29,825 nt of DNA from Leptospira idonii. GTDB lineage: Bacteria > Spirochaetota > Leptospiria > Leptospirales > Leptospiraceae. How positions within the stretch are numbered: the first letter of the stretch is position 1; every line of letters begins with the position of its first letter. Below the pieces are notes generated by a model that saw only the letters and a program-made list of their open reading frames with translations, made no database searches and had not been told where the DNA came from. This document shows positions 8,600-17,125 of the stretch, piece by piece. The translations under genes and the position numbers were made by a program. The stretch lies in NCBI RefSeq assembly GCF_004770995.1, contig NZ_RQHW01000048.1, forward strand, positions 1-29,825, written 5' to 3'.

Positions 8600-9817
8600 A
8601 TGGCAGAAGATGAAGTTAAAGTCGTAAATTACCCCAAAGGAGCAGCTATTGTTGTTCAGAATGCAGTCAATCCGGGGATATTTTACATAGTCAGAAGCGG
8701 AAAAGTTGCTGTTGATTCGGAGCACATTCAAATTGATCATGAGTTAACAAGCTATAACCAAGGTGACAGCTTTGGACTTGTTTCCGCTCTCACAGAACAT
8801 CATTTTCTTGTAACATTATTTGCAGAAACGGATGTCGAACTACTGCAAATTCCGATTCGGCTCTTAGGTTCTTTTTTAAAAGAGAACAAAGAGCTGGCGA
8901 TGAAGATATTGCGACTTTATTCTCATGAATTGAGAGCTCTCCAAAGGAATCTCTCCAGGGCCAATCAACCGGCAGACAGGGAATACTTCCCGGAAAAGTT
9001 GATACAAAATGCGAAAACTTATATCGCATGGCAAAAGCCGGATCTTGCTGCGCATTCCTTGTATCGATATATCGAATGGGCAAAAACCCATCCGGGATCG
9101 AATCAAATTCCAGAAGCGGAGAGCCTACTGACTCAAATTCGCTCCAAGCTAAAACCGATCGAGTGGAAACATCAAAAAAACACTTTGAACGCAGGTGATG
9201 TAATTTTCGTAGAAAGCGAGATGAATCGTGACATCTTTGTTGTGTTAGAAGGAAATGTAAAACTGTTCAGCATCGTAAGAGGATTCGAGTATGTCATAGA
9301 TGTACTTGGCGTAGGAGAAATATTCGGTGAGATGAGTCTCATTGATAATGCTCCGAGAATGGCATCCGCTGTCGTTGAAACTCCAGCCACCATCTTGCGT
9401 GTGACTCCGGAAAATATTTTCGAGACGGTAGGGGAATCTTTATTGCAGAAGATATTCGAAAGCATTGCAAGGAGGATTTGGTTTTCACACCAGAGACTCA
9501 TTATCTTACGTATGCAATCACCAGTCAAAAGATTATACGCATTTCTTTACAATTCGATTCGGGACCAAGACATCCGCAAAGGTACAAACTTAACTACAAG
9601 TTACGCGACCACTTATCAATTTCCTGTGACATTTGAAGAACTATGCAGTATGTGCGGAATCATTAAGGTAAAAAACGAAACCATAGAAGAGTTTCTTACC
9701 GATTCGAATATCGTAATCAGTAAGGATAGAATCAGTGTAAAAAGTCGAAAACGAATCGAAGAACGATTAGGTCAGTACAAAACCAAACAAGGTCAAATCC
9801 TTGCCAAACTAGGATGA
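8600..9817 (+). CDS. Tandem cyclic nucleotide-binding domain protein (Crp-like)
   Basis: The 405-residue cytoplasmic protein has two cNMP-binding beta-roll domains, at about 8-115 and 195-310. The second keeps the phosphate-binding cassette pattern, with FGEMSLIDNAPRMASA (about 241-256) matching the GE-(x)n-R-(S/T)A signature, so it may bind cAMP or cGMP. In the first domain the equivalent stretch (FGLVSALTEHH) lacks the Glu and Arg and is probably degenerate. The last 90 residues, including FPVTFEELCSMCGI, could be a divergent winged helix as in Crp, which is less certain. It stands alone on the + strand. A palindrome at 9897-9930 may terminate it. Confidence 0.85.
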   Translation: MAEDEVKVVNYPKGAAIVVQNAVNPGIFYIVRSGKVAVDSEHIQIDHELTSYNQGDSFGLVSALTEHHFLVTLFAETDVELLQIPIRLLGSFLKENKELAMKILRLYSHELRALQRNLSRANQPADREYFPEKLIQNAKTYIAWQKPDLAAHSLYRYIEWAKTHPGSNQIPEAESLLTQIRSKLKPIEWKHQKNTLNAGDVIFVESEMNRDIFVVLEGNVKLFSIVRGFEYVIDVLGVGEIFGEMSLIDNAPRMASAVVETPATILRVTPENIFETVGESLLQKIFESIARRIWFSHQRLIILRMQSPVKRLYAFLYNSIRDQDIRKGTNLTTSYATTYQFPVTFEELCSMCGIIKVKNETIEEFLTDSNIVISKDRISVKSRKRIEERLGQYKTKQGQILAKLG

Positions 9818-9896
9818 AAATGATTCTAACTCAGTTGACATAAAATTTGCTTTTTTATTAAACATGTCGTATGTGAGTTCTTTTATACAACAAACT

Positions 9897-9930
9897 AAGC
9901 CTTCGATCCTAAACTAGGATTCGTAGGCTT
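9897..9930 (+). repeat. Imperfect palindrome at the broken start of the DUF2846-like pseudogene
   Basis: AAGCCT (9897-9902) and ATCCTA (9906-9911) pair with TAGGAT (9915-9920) and AGGCTT (9925-9930), leaving a three-base loop. The right arm is the coding sequence of the adjacent relic and the left arm is a near-perfect reverse copy of it. It could act as a terminator for the cNMP-binding gene, or be the scar of a snap-back template switch that removed the relic's 5' end. Confidence 0.55.
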
Positions 9931-10213
9931 TGCAAATTCTTTTGATGTTAAAAAAGACGGCGCTGTAGTTACTACTCTGAAGAATGGAGGATTTTTTCCA
10001 TTATATGTAAAACCGGGTAAAGTAGTTTTAACTGCAGAAACTCTGGAAAATAAAGCTGAGGTAAATTTAGATCTAAAATCAGGTCAAATTGTGTATGTAA
10101 AAGGAAGAATTCTTCCAGGAGTAGTTGCAGGTAGAGCTGAACTGGCACTCGTTGGGGAACAATACGGAGAGGAAGAAGCTTCTAAATGTAAAGAGATTCC
10201 CGCTCAAAATTAA
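9899..10213 (+). pseudogene. 5'-truncated DUF2846-type lipoprotein relic
   Basis: One frame runs 104 codons from just after a TAA (9896-9898) to a TAA at 10211-10213, with no ATG or plausible alternative start near its beginning. Its translation is clearly protein-like: GFVGFANSFDVKKDG, then TTLKNGGFFPLYVKPGK, SGQIVYVKGR and AGRAELALVGE. This follows the order of DUF2846 proteins, which are small surface lipoproteins with a beta-sandwich. The signal peptide, lipobox and opening strands that such proteins have are missing. The remaining codons carry no internal stop, so the loss looks recent. Family naming is from pattern recognition; the truncation is directly visible. Confidence 0.65.
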
Positions 10214-10219
10214 TAAATA

Positions 10220-10249
10220 ATAGTTAGGTGGTTTTAAACACCTAACTAT
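10220..10249 (+). terminator. Strong 11-bp hairpin after the DUF2846 relic
   Basis: ATAGTTAGGTG (10220-10230) pairs perfectly with CACCTAACTAT (10239-10249) around an 8-base loop, six bases after the relic's stop. There is no T run, so it is a stem-loop of terminator position but not a canonical intrinsic terminator. Confidence 0.5.
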
Positions 10250-10541
10250 CTGTAAATTGAACGCCTATGGAATCGTCACTATCGATTTCCCGGCGTTCTC
10301 TCCGCTATTATTATGTAAGTAATCCAGATGGCCCAACTGTCGAAGAAACGTTTCGGGCTAGCTGTCTCAGTGCCACGCGGACCATACGTGTCCAGGTAAA
10401 TGTTTTTGTATATGCCTCCAGTAGCGCTTTGCTGCTAAAGTCGGTTCTACCTGTTCTTGGTCGGATGACATGAATCCATCTTTCTCGGGGTGTACATTTT
10501 TTACTTTTCCTTCCTGCTTATCAGGAAGGAAGTTATGTCGG
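10250..10541. other. Gene-free stretch with two inverted repeats
   Basis: No coding region is supported; a + frame at 10267-10473 has no ribosome site or recognisable product. A 7-bp inverted repeat GAACGCC (10259-10265) / GGCGTTC (10292-10298) is present. A perfect 10-bp hairpin TTCCTTCCTG-CTTAT-CAGGAAGGAA (10507-10531) lies just beyond the end of the minus-strand YiaA/B gene. It probably marks that gene's 3' end, although no T run follows in the minus direction. Confidence 0.5.
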
Positions 10542-10979
10542 TTAGTCTTTTTTCTTGGAAGATAACTCTTGTTTGACGTCTGCTTCCGCCATACGTAGGT
10601 CACGAACATTTTTTTGTACTGCAACGGCGGCGAATAAACTCAGAACGAAAGAGATCCCGAAAAAACCTTTTTCACTTAGGCTCAGGGAAGCATTCCATAA
10701 TCCGATAAGAAGCAACAATAGGGTTAATGCGACTGAAAACCAGCACAGTCCGATGTATATTCCTGTTACAAATAAACCTTCCAATTGGTCTCTTACCGTT
10801 TTTTGTAGTGAAACTGCTGAAAACAACCCGTACATTAGAATTGTGATGTAAAAACCTTTTTCGTTTAACATCATCTCCGAATTCCAGATTCCAATAATAA
10901 AAGTAAACATACCGATGAGTAAGGATAACCAAGAGGCTCCAATAAATGCGGCGGAAGGTTTTTGCGGTTGTGCGATCAT
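10542..10979 (-). CDS. YiaA/YiaB-family inner membrane protein
   Basis: The 145-residue protein has four hydrophobic segments arranged as two copies of the yiaAB two-helix domain. Copy one (about 10-62) contains IGIWNSEMMLNEKGFY and ends SLQKTVRD. Copy two (about 72-127) contains IGLWNASLSLSEKGFF and ends AVQKNVRD. The repeated GxWN, (N/S)EKG and QKxVRD motifs are diagnostic of the family. The molecular role of YiaA/B proteins is not established. The C-terminus is a charged cytoplasmic tail (SSKKKD). The gene is monocistronic and preceded upstream by repeat copy 1. Confidence 0.85.
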   Translation of the reverse strand: MIAQPQKPSAAFIGASWLSLLIGMFTFIIGIWNSEMMLNEKGFYITILMYGLFSAVSLQKTVRDQLEGLFVTGIYIGLCWFSVALTLLLLLIGLWNASLSLSEKGFFGISFVLSLFAAVAVQKNVRDLRMAEADVKQELSSKKKD

Positions 10980-11108
10980 TTTTGAAGTTTTAAAGATCTA
11001 TTTGATATAGGTCAAGAAATTTGTATGTTTCATTCTTTCCGAATCGACGAAAGATCCTTTATTTTATACAAATATTTTAAAGAATCGATTTGTATTTCCG
11101 TTTTCCTT

Positions 11109-11228
11109 GCGTTAGGGATACGCAGGGCTTGGTTCGCTGTTAGGCGAACGGGAGCGTCAGCGCACCCCGGAGTAGCCCGTCCCCCTTTTTGAATTTCATT
11201 TGGGATGACGACCCCATCGGGAACGCCC
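11109..11228 (+). repeat. Structured ~120-bp dispersed repeat, copy 1
   Basis: It begins GCGTTAGGGATACG and ends GGGAACGCCC, so the ends can pair (GCGTT/AACGC). Inside are the stem GGGCT/AGCCC, hairpin A (GTTCGC-TGTTAG-GCGAAC) and hairpin B (GGGAGCG-TCAG-CGCACCC, one A-A mismatch). A further imperfect stem CGTCCC/GGGATGACG lies in the 3' half. It lies between the 3' end of the siderophore-interacting protein gene (stop 5 bp away) and the start of the YiaA/B gene. Confidence 0.85.
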
Positions 11229-11233
11229 TTAGA

Positions 11234-11962
11234 TCAATCGAGACCTACCTTTCCATCCGCCCAGTAGGCTCGGACTTTCAGTTTCGTATTGGGAATACCG
11301 GACTCTTTCAGAAGGAGTCGGATTCGCTGGATGGAACTCGCTCTCCCTGTCAAAAAAATGGTCGATAGATTTGCGTTTTTACGGTTGAGTTCGATCATTT
11401 CTTCCGCCATTTTTTCCAGGTGTGAGTTGTTGGTAGATCGTTTAATTATTGTTTGATTAGTGACGCCTAATCGTTCCAGTGCGTTCTTTGTTTCGTGGTC
11501 CGAATTTACTTCTAAGAATACGCGCGCTTTTTGATCCGTTTGATTTTGAAGAACTTTAGTAATCCCTAAAGAAGTTTCGTCGCCGAAGAGAGCGACATCT
11601 CCCTCAAGATGGGAAAGATCAAGAGACTCTCTCGGCCCAAAAACATCGCAGGAATCTCCGACTTTCAGAGAATGGATCCAAATAGCTGCAGGACTTTCTT
11701 CTCTAAGATAACATAGAACGGAGAGCTTTCCTTCGTTTGTATCCAGGTGAATGGGAGTGTATGTTCGAAAGGTCAGATTCCCTACGTCCACTTGTACTTT
11801 TCCGCCGGGAACCCATTTGGCTTCCGTAAGTTTTGTTCCTGCCATTTCTATGAGTATGAAGTTTTCCGTGAGACGGTCTATTTTTGTGATTTTCGTTTGA
11901 GTTACAAAGATGCTGAGGGCGGATTTTAAACCTCGCTTTAAGAATGATGTTGGCTGGGACAT
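11234..11962 (-). CDS. Siderophore-interacting protein (FAD-dependent ferric reductase family)
   Basis: Members of the SIP/ViuB family reduce iron in ferric siderophores with NAD(P)H through FAD, in the cytoplasm. The 242-residue protein has an N-terminal FAD-binding barrel (about 20-115) with the R66-T-Y-T motif that contacts the flavin. The C-terminal NAD(P)H-binding domain (about 122-242) has GDETSLG at 127-133 and the family's end motif YWADGK. The start is supported by an AGGAG Shine-Dalgarno about 8 nt upstream (complement of 11970-11976). No siderophore uptake genes lie next to it. Upstream it shares a 173-bp divergent region with the next gene. Confidence 0.82.
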   Translation of the reverse strand: MSQPTSFLKRGLKSALSIFVTQTKITKIDRLTENFILIEMAGTKLTEAKWVPGGKVQVDVGNLTFRTYTPIHLDTNEGKLSVLCYLREESPAAIWIHSLKVGDSCDVFGPRESLDLSHLEGDVALFGDETSLGITKVLQNQTDQKARVFLEVNSDHETKNALERLGVTNQTIIKRSTNNSHLEKMAEEMIELNRKNANLSTIFLTGRASSIQRIRLLLKESGIPNTKLKVRAYWADGKVGLD

Positions 11963-12135
11963 TTCGGTTCTCCTTTGATTTTGTATTTCTATGTTTTGTA
12001 GGCTTCGGGCGGATGTAGTTGCTAATCGTTTTACACTTTTATAGGATCGCTGCCGAGAACGCCCAGCCGATTTTTTAATTGCATTTTCTAAAAAACTAAC
12101 TACTGTGTTCGAAATTATTTATTTAGGATCAATCT

Positions 12136-12780
12136 ATGAATGAGAAATCGATCGCCTTTTTGGTTTTTGACGTATTGGGTGAAAACGGCAGTTATAAAGA
12201 TTCCGAAACAAAAATGTCTAAGAAGGTGTTGAATCATTTCAAAATCTCTTCCGAATTGAGTGAAAAAGTTTGGAAAGATCGATTGGATCGGAAAATAAAT
12301 AAAGAGGATGTTTTAGAGGAATTTAGAAATTCCGATCTAAAGGATCAGCAGGAATTATTGGCTGCGCTTTTTGAGGTTTCTGAATCGGGTCATATAAAAA
12401 AATACAAACGAGGCAACACTCTCGAAGTATTGTTGGAGATCGTCGATCCTTCTCCTCCGAACGATATTATTTCGCGTGAATTGCAGACCAAATTCGCTGT
12501 CGCTACAGTTTGTATGTATGATATCTCTAAAGAAGGGATGGATACGTTTTATATGATGTTGGAAGCGGAAACTTACGATAGAAAAGAAATACAAGATCTA
12601 ATCGATAAAAACGATGAGTTCGACATCGAGGATGGCATTAAAAAATTCGCAACTTTAGATCCTCATAATCAAACATTGGTGGTGCAAACTATCTGTGTGA
12701 TCTGCGGAATTGATGCGGTGGAGTTTAATTATCCGGAAGGACATATCTTAGGCAGAATGCTTCCTTATATGAATTCTTAA
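12136..12780 (+). CDS. Hypothetical acidic cytoplasmic protein
   Basis: The 214-residue product is not recognised. It has no signal peptide or membrane segment, is acidic, and looks mostly alpha-helical. The middle reads SDLKDQQELLAALFEVSESGH, followed near the C-terminus by LVVQTICVICGIDAVE. The helical layout recalls TerB-like folds, but no diagnostic residue supports that. The start is backed by AGGA at 12125-12128, 7 nt upstream. The gene is divergent from the SIP gene, and repeat copy 2 starts one base after its stop codon. Confidence 0.75.
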   Translation: MNEKSIAFLVFDVLGENGSYKDSETKMSKKVLNHFKISSELSEKVWKDRLDRKINKEDVLEEFRNSDLKDQQELLAALFEVSESGHIKKYKRGNTLEVLLEIVDPSPPNDIISRELQTKFAVATVCMYDISKEGMDTFYMMLEAETYDRKEIQDLIDKNDEFDIEDGIKKFATLDPHNQTLVVQTICVICGIDAVEFNYPEGHILGRMLPYMNS

Positions 12781-12781
12781 T

Positions 12782-12900
12782 GCGTTAGGGATGCGGAGGG
12801 CTCGGTTCGCCGTTAGGCGAACGGGAGCGTCAGCGCACCCCGAAGAAGCCCGTCCCGTTTTTGGATTTCATTTAGGGTGACGATCTCATCGGGAACGCCC
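12782..12900 (+). repeat. Structured ~120-bp dispersed repeat, copy 2
   Basis: Nearly the same as copy 1, with identical ends (GCGTTAGGGAT and GGGAACGCCC) and an identical core around GGGAGCGTCAGCGCACCCC. Hairpin A here is GTTCGC-CGTTAG-GCGAAC. It starts immediately after the stop of the acidic protein gene and ends upstream of the AraC gene, so it may act as the 3' end of the first transcript or the leader of the second. Confidence 0.85.
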
Positions 12901-12948
12901 AACTTTTTTCTGCCGGCATGAAATTCGAATCGTTTGAAATTCAAGACT

Positions 12949-13707
12949 ATGAAACAATTTTTGATCTGGGATGATTTTGCCACCTATCGGGGGGATGGGT
13001 TTTCAACAGGCCGTCACAGTCATTTTTATATTCAGATCAGTCTTCCCGATTCCGGCAAAGTCGAATTACGAACGCAAGGCGGTGATTGGAAAACATACAA
13101 TGCGGTCTTTGTTCCTTCCGGTGTGAGTCATGAAATGAAATGCGCGGATGGACACCTGACTTTGCTTTATCTGGATCCTTTGACAACAGGGTATCAGCTT
13201 TTTCATGATAGAAGTTTGCAGGCGGGTCATACATCCTTTGAAGTGGGCGATCTTTTTTCGGATACTGTCAAACGGCAAATCCGACGAATTTTAAATGCAT
13301 CGAATACGAATGTTCGTAATCAACTTCTTGACATCATAGGCAAAGATTTTCCCAGAACCGAGACTCGCAAAATCGATGTTCGCATTCAAAAAAGCATTCA
13401 GAATGCAGAGTTGGAAGATTTTTCTCTCCCCCATTTAGCGGCAGAGGCTCGTTTGTCGGTGGAACGATTCCGTCATTTGTTTCGCCAGGAAACAGGCGTC
13501 GCTTTTTCTGTGTATCGACTTTGGCTCAAAACGAAGAAGGCGGTAGACTATTTGGCGAATCATCCTCACTTGCTGGATGCGGCTCATGAGGGAGGGTTTG
13601 CGGATCAGTCCCATTTCACTCGTATCTTCCGTCGTTCCTTCGGTATCAGCCCTTCCGATTTTACTAAAAAGAAAGAATCTTTTCAGGCAGTTTTCTTTTC
13701 CAAATAG
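12949..13707 (+). CDS. AraC-family transcriptional regulator with cupin sensor domain
   Basis: The 252-residue regulator has an N-terminal cupin-like effector domain (about 15-95, with HSHFYIQISLP and FVPSGVSHEMK). The C-terminal AraC double helix-turn-helix covers about 155-250: LPHLAAEARLSVERFRHLFR is the first helix-turn-helix, and AAHEGGFADQSHFTRIFRRSFG the second, which matches the family signature. The ATG at 12949 is preferred. An in-frame TTG at 12934 would add five residues; neither has a clear Shine-Dalgarno. The effector is unknown. The acyl-CoA ligase starts 66 bp downstream on the same strand, so it may be a target or co-transcribed. Confidence 0.88.
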   Translation: MKQFLIWDDFATYRGDGFSTGRHSHFYIQISLPDSGKVELRTQGGDWKTYNAVFVPSGVSHEMKCADGHLTLLYLDPLTTGYQLFHDRSLQAGHTSFEVGDLFSDTVKRQIRRILNASNTNVRNQLLDIIGKDFPRTETRKIDVRIQKSIQNAELEDFSLPHLAAEARLSVERFRHLFRQETGVAFSVYRLWLKTKKAVDYLANHPHLLDAAHEGGFADQSHFTRIFRRSFGISPSDFTKKKESFQAVFFSK

Positions 13708-13773
13708 CCGCTCCGTTCAAGAATCTTTTTCCAAGATCTGCTATTGTATTCGGGATCGGAGAAAAAGTAAGAT

Positions 13774-15675
13774 ATGAATTCAAATGTTACGGCGAAAAAC
13801 TTAGCGGAAATGTTTTATGATAGTGCGGTGAAATACGGGGATCTGCCCGCATTCGGAACCAGAAACAAAGAGAAACAATTTTCTACGATCAGTTTTAGTG
13901 AGTTATACGAAGAAGGTGTCGCTTTGGCGACGGGACTTATCGATCTCGGACTAATGCCTTGCGAGCATGTAGCTGTTCTTTCCGATAATAGAAAGGAATG
14001 GATCATCACCAATTACGGAATACTTCTCAGCGGCGCCGCAGATGTCCCTCGTGGAACCGACGTTACAGACGGAGACATTCGTTACATTTTGCCTCATTCC
14101 GATGCGAAAATGGTGTTTGTGGAAAACGAAGCCACTTTAAGGAAGGTGGAGAAAAATTTAGAGGATCTTCCGAATATAACTCATATTATACTTATGGAAG
14201 GCAACTCTTCCAAAATCAATATGGCGGATCTCATTGCCAAAGGAAAAAAATTACGAGAATTAGGTGATAGAAAGGTGGAAAAGAGAGTCGCTGCCATTCG
14301 ACCGGACGATTTGTTTACGATCATTTATACCTCAGGAACCACGGGGGAGCCTAAGGGAGTGATGCTCACTCATTCCAATATGATTTCTCAGTTGCGTAAT
14401 ATTCCTATTGCGATCGGTCCGAAGGATCGGTTTCTTTCCCTGCTGCCGGTATGGCACAGTTTCGAAAGGGTTTTTCAGATGGGAACGATTGCTATGGGCG
14501 CCTCGCAGTATTATACCAATGTGAAAAATCTCAGGGAAGATCTATCGATCGTGAAACCTACCTTTATGGCTTCCGCACCAAGGCTTTGGGAGAGCATTTA
14601 CCAGGGAATGCAGTCGAAGATCCTGAGCGGTTCTTTCATCAAAAGAATGTTATTCGAGGCGGCTTACGGAAGCGCTCTCCGCATTCAAAGGGCGATCCAT
14701 TTTTTGAAAGGAAATCGATTGGATTTGGAAGGTAGGAATTGGATGCAATCCATCGGACTTACGATTTTTTCTTTGTTTTCAATGATCGTGTTTATTCTTC
14801 CTTATCTCGTTCTCGATGCGATTGTTCTAAGTAAAGTCAGACAGGTGACAGGTGGAAAATTGAGAGGTTCTGTTTCCGGAGGAGGCTCCTTACCCTTTCA
14901 TATCGATGAATTCTTTAATACGATTCGAATCCCTGTGTTCGAAGGATACGGATTGACGGAAACTTCTCCGGGGCTTGCGTTTCGAACACCGGAACATTTA
15001 GTCATAGGCAGCGTAGGACCTATATTTCCCGAAACTGAAATTTTGCTCAAGGACATAGAAACGGGAGAAGTATTGTATCCTCCTAAAAAAGGAGTCAAAG
15101 GGGAAGTTTATGTGCGAGGGCCTCAGATCATGAAGGGTTATTACAAACGACCGGAAGTGACCGCCAAAGTTTTGTCAAACGATGGTTGGTTGAATACGGG
15201 AGATTTGGGGATCATGACTTACAATGATACTTTGAAAATCGTGGGTAGAACGAAAGAAACCATTGTGCTTCTCAACGGTGAGAATATCGAGCCTGTTCCT
15301 ATCGAAAACAAACTGGTTCAATCTCCTTGGATCGATCATGTGATGGTAGTAGGGCAGGATCAGAAATTTTTGAGCGCATTGATCCTTCCTTCTCTCGAAA
15401 AGTTTGCGGAATACGGATCTACTTACGAACAGCTTTCTGCGAGCAAGGCAGTTCAGGAAAAGATCGCTCGGGAAGTAAAGGATACGATTCGCACTGAGAA
15501 CGGATTCAAGAGTTTCGAGAAGATAGTAGAGGTTCGCTTGTTGCCGAAAGGTTTTGATGTAGGGGATGAGTTGTCTGCGAAACTTTCGATTAAGAGGCAT
15601 GTGGTCACTGCCAAATACCAATCGCTCATTGAATCTATGTATGAAGAGAAGGTGCAGACTTACGCACGAGGGTAA
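13774..15675 (+). CDS. Long-chain fatty-acid--CoA ligase (AMP-binding family)
   Basis: The enzyme activates long-chain fatty acids to acyl-CoA via an acyl-adenylate, feeding beta-oxidation or lipid synthesis. Leptospira is known to use fatty acids as its main carbon source. The 633-residue sequence has the P-loop TSGTTGEPKG (186-195), YGLTET (392-397), TGD (475-477) and GRTKE (491-495). The C-terminal LSIKRH carries the likely catalytic Lys. A hydrophobic stretch near 328-352 is typical of membrane-associated FadD15/LACS-type ligases. A GGAG Shine-Dalgarno sits about 12 nt before the ATG. Its stop codon lies inside a strong terminator stem. Confidence 0.92.
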   Translation: MNSNVTAKNLAEMFYDSAVKYGDLPAFGTRNKEKQFSTISFSELYEEGVALATGLIDLGLMPCEHVAVLSDNRKEWIITNYGILLSGAADVPRGTDVTDGDIRYILPHSDAKMVFVENEATLRKVEKNLEDLPNITHIILMEGNSSKINMADLIAKGKKLRELGDRKVEKRVAAIRPDDLFTIIYTSGTTGEPKGVMLTHSNMISQLRNIPIAIGPKDRFLSLLPVWHSFERVFQMGTIAMGASQYYTNVKNLREDLSIVKPTFMASAPRLWESIYQGMQSKILSGSFIKRMLFEAAYGSALRIQRAIHFLKGNRLDLEGRNWMQSIGLTIFSLFSMIVFILPYLVLDAIVLSKVRQVTGGKLRGSVSGGGSLPFHIDEFFNTIRIPVFEGYGLTETSPGLAFRTPEHLVIGSVGPIFPETEILLKDIETGEVLYPPKKGVKGEVYVRGPQIMKGYYKRPEVTAKVLSNDGWLNTGDLGIMTYNDTLKIVGRTKETIVLLNGENIEPVPIENKLVQSPWIDHVMVVGQDQKFLSALILPSLEKFAEYGSTYEQLSASKAVQEKIAREVKDTIRTENGFKSFEKIVEVRLLPKGFDVGDELSAKLSIKRHVVTAKYQSLIESMYEEKVQTYARG

Positions 15676-15686
15676 GTCTGCCTTTT
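15654..15686 (+). terminator. Intrinsic terminator overlapping the ligase stop codon
   Basis: GCAGACTTAC (15654-15663) pairs perfectly with GTAAGTCTGC (15672-15681), with an 8-base loop, followed by CTTTT. The TAA of the ligase gene forms part of the right arm. It separates two convergent genes only 19 bp apart. Confidence 0.75.
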
Positions 15687-15694
15687 AGAAAAAT

Positions 15695-17125
15695 TTAAAC
15701 TTTGGTTTCTTTCCATTTTCCTTTGGTGAAGAGCCAAAGGGTGAAAACTCCGACGGAGGATTCCGTCAGCATCATGGACCAAAACACTCCTTCATAACCG
15801 AAGTTTAGATGCTTACCTAGCGTGTAAGCGAGGGGGATTTGGATGAGCCAGAAAAATACGATATTGATTTTAGTGGGTGTCATCGTATCCCCAGACCCAT
15901 TGAATGCTTGTGATGCGGACATCCACCATGCATAGATGAAATAGGAGTAGGATACGATCGTTAACCATTTCCCACCGATTTGAATGACAATAGGATCGCT
16001 TGTGAAAATAGAGATCAAACTTTCTGCCATGAAAAAATAGACAATCGATACTAAAATCAAGTAGGCCATATTGCAGTAGCCGGTGAACCAAACGGATTGT
16101 TCCGCACGATCCGGTTTTCCTGCCCCCAAGTTTTGACCAACAAGTGTGGCGACCGCATTGGACATTCCCCAAGACGGCATCATAGTAAACATCATCACTC
16201 TAAGAGCGATGGTAGCACCTGCGACTGTTTGGCTGCCGAACTCTGCTAGAATTCTCATGATGAAAATCCAGGAGGTCATCGCCACGATCATCTGTCCGAT
16301 ACCACCTATTGATGTTTTTAGAATTCCACTGATGGTTTCCCATTCGATTTTCAAATGAGAAGCCAGAACTTGGATGTGTTTTCCTCCGCGGAAGAGAAGC
16401 CAAAGTTGGAAACAAACACCGATTCCACGACCAAGGGCTGTGGCTACTGCAGCTCCTGTGATTCCGTAAGCAGGGATCGGTCCCCAGCCGAAAATGAGTA
16501 TGGGATCGAGTATGATATTGAGACCGTTAGAGATCCAAAGCACTCTCATGGCGATGGCTGCGTCTCCTGCACCACGAAAGATCGCATTGATCATAAATAA
16601 TAGAACGATTACGACATTACTTCCCAACATCCACTGCATATACGGATAACCTTCCGTAAGGACCCACTCATCCGCTCCCATCAATGCCAATAGTTCTTTG
16701 GAATAGAATATTCCTGCGATGGCAAAAGGAATGGATGTAAGCAAAGCGATGAAGATTGCCTGCACAGCAGCTGTTCCCGCTTTTTCTTTTTCCTTTTCTC
16801 CCACTCTTCTTGCGATGATGGCAGTGACGGAAAAGGTAAGACCCATGGCTATGGAATAGAGTAGAAATAAATATGTTTCTGTGAGACCGACCGTTGCGAC
16901 TGCAGAGGGACCTAGTTTTCCTACGAAGTAGATGTCTACTACGGCAAACACCGATTCCAATACCAGCTCTAAGATCATCGGAACAGAGAGAAGGAAGATT
17001 GCCTTACGCATGCTCACTTCCGTATAGTCTGCTTCCGAACCTGCTAATGCATTTTTTAGTTCCGCCCATAAGGAAGCGGAAGTGATGCGGGATGGTTGTT
17101 TTGTATTTTCCTGTTTAGTTTCCAA
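15695..17125 (-). CDS. MATE-family efflux transporter
   Basis: The 476-residue inner-membrane protein has about twelve hydrophobic segments arranged as two six-helix halves, as in multidrug and toxin extrusion (MATE) cation antiporters. Family features are AIFLLSVPMILELVLESVFAV, then VDIYFVGKLG and VGLTETYLFLLYS in the first half, and VATLVGQNLGAGKPDRA at the start of the second half. The amphipathic N-terminal stretch before helix 1 is normal for this branch. The longest frame begins with TTG and only a weak Shine-Dalgarno (TAGG) precedes it. The next ATG (about residue 39) is too close to helix 1 to be preferred. The substrate cannot be inferred. It converges on the acyl-CoA ligase. Confidence 0.92.
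   Translation of the reverse strand: METKQENTKQPSRITSASLWAELKNALAGSEADYTEVSMRKAIFLLSVPMILELVLESVFAVVDIYFVGKLGPSAVATVGLTETYLFLLYSIAMGLTFSVTAIIARRVGEKEKEKAGTAAVQAIFIALLTSIPFAIAGIFYSKELLALMGADEWVLTEGYPYMQWMLGSNVVIVLLFMINAIFRGAGDAAIAMRVLWISNGLNIILDPILIFGWGPIPAYGITGAAVATALGRGIGVCFQLWLLFRGGKHIQVLASHLKIEWETISGILKTSIGGIGQMIVAMTSWIFIMRILAEFGSQTVAGATIALRVMMFTMMPSWGMSNAVATLVGQNLGAGKPDRAEQSVWFTGYCNMAYLILVSIVYFFMAESLISIFTSDPIVIQIGGKWLTIVSYSYFIYAWWMSASQAFNGSGDTMTPTKINIVFFWLIQIPLAYTLGKHLNFGYEGVFWSMMLTESSVGVFTLWLFTKGKWKETKV

Noticed and set aside
10267..10473. 68-codon + strand ORF
   Set aside because: No ribosome site, unlikely composition, no recognisable motif, and it lies in a gene-free stretch with inverted repeats.
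11109..11228. Repeat copies as integron attC sites
   Set aside because: The ends read GTT...AAC, the inverse of attC (RYYYAAC...GTTRRRY). The internal GTTAGGC is lost in copy 3 and no integrase is present.
13998..14267. Second-frame ORFs inside the acyl-CoA ligase, MATE, sulfatase and hsd genes
   Set aside because: They overlap strongly supported genes and have shadow-frame composition with no motifs or start signals.
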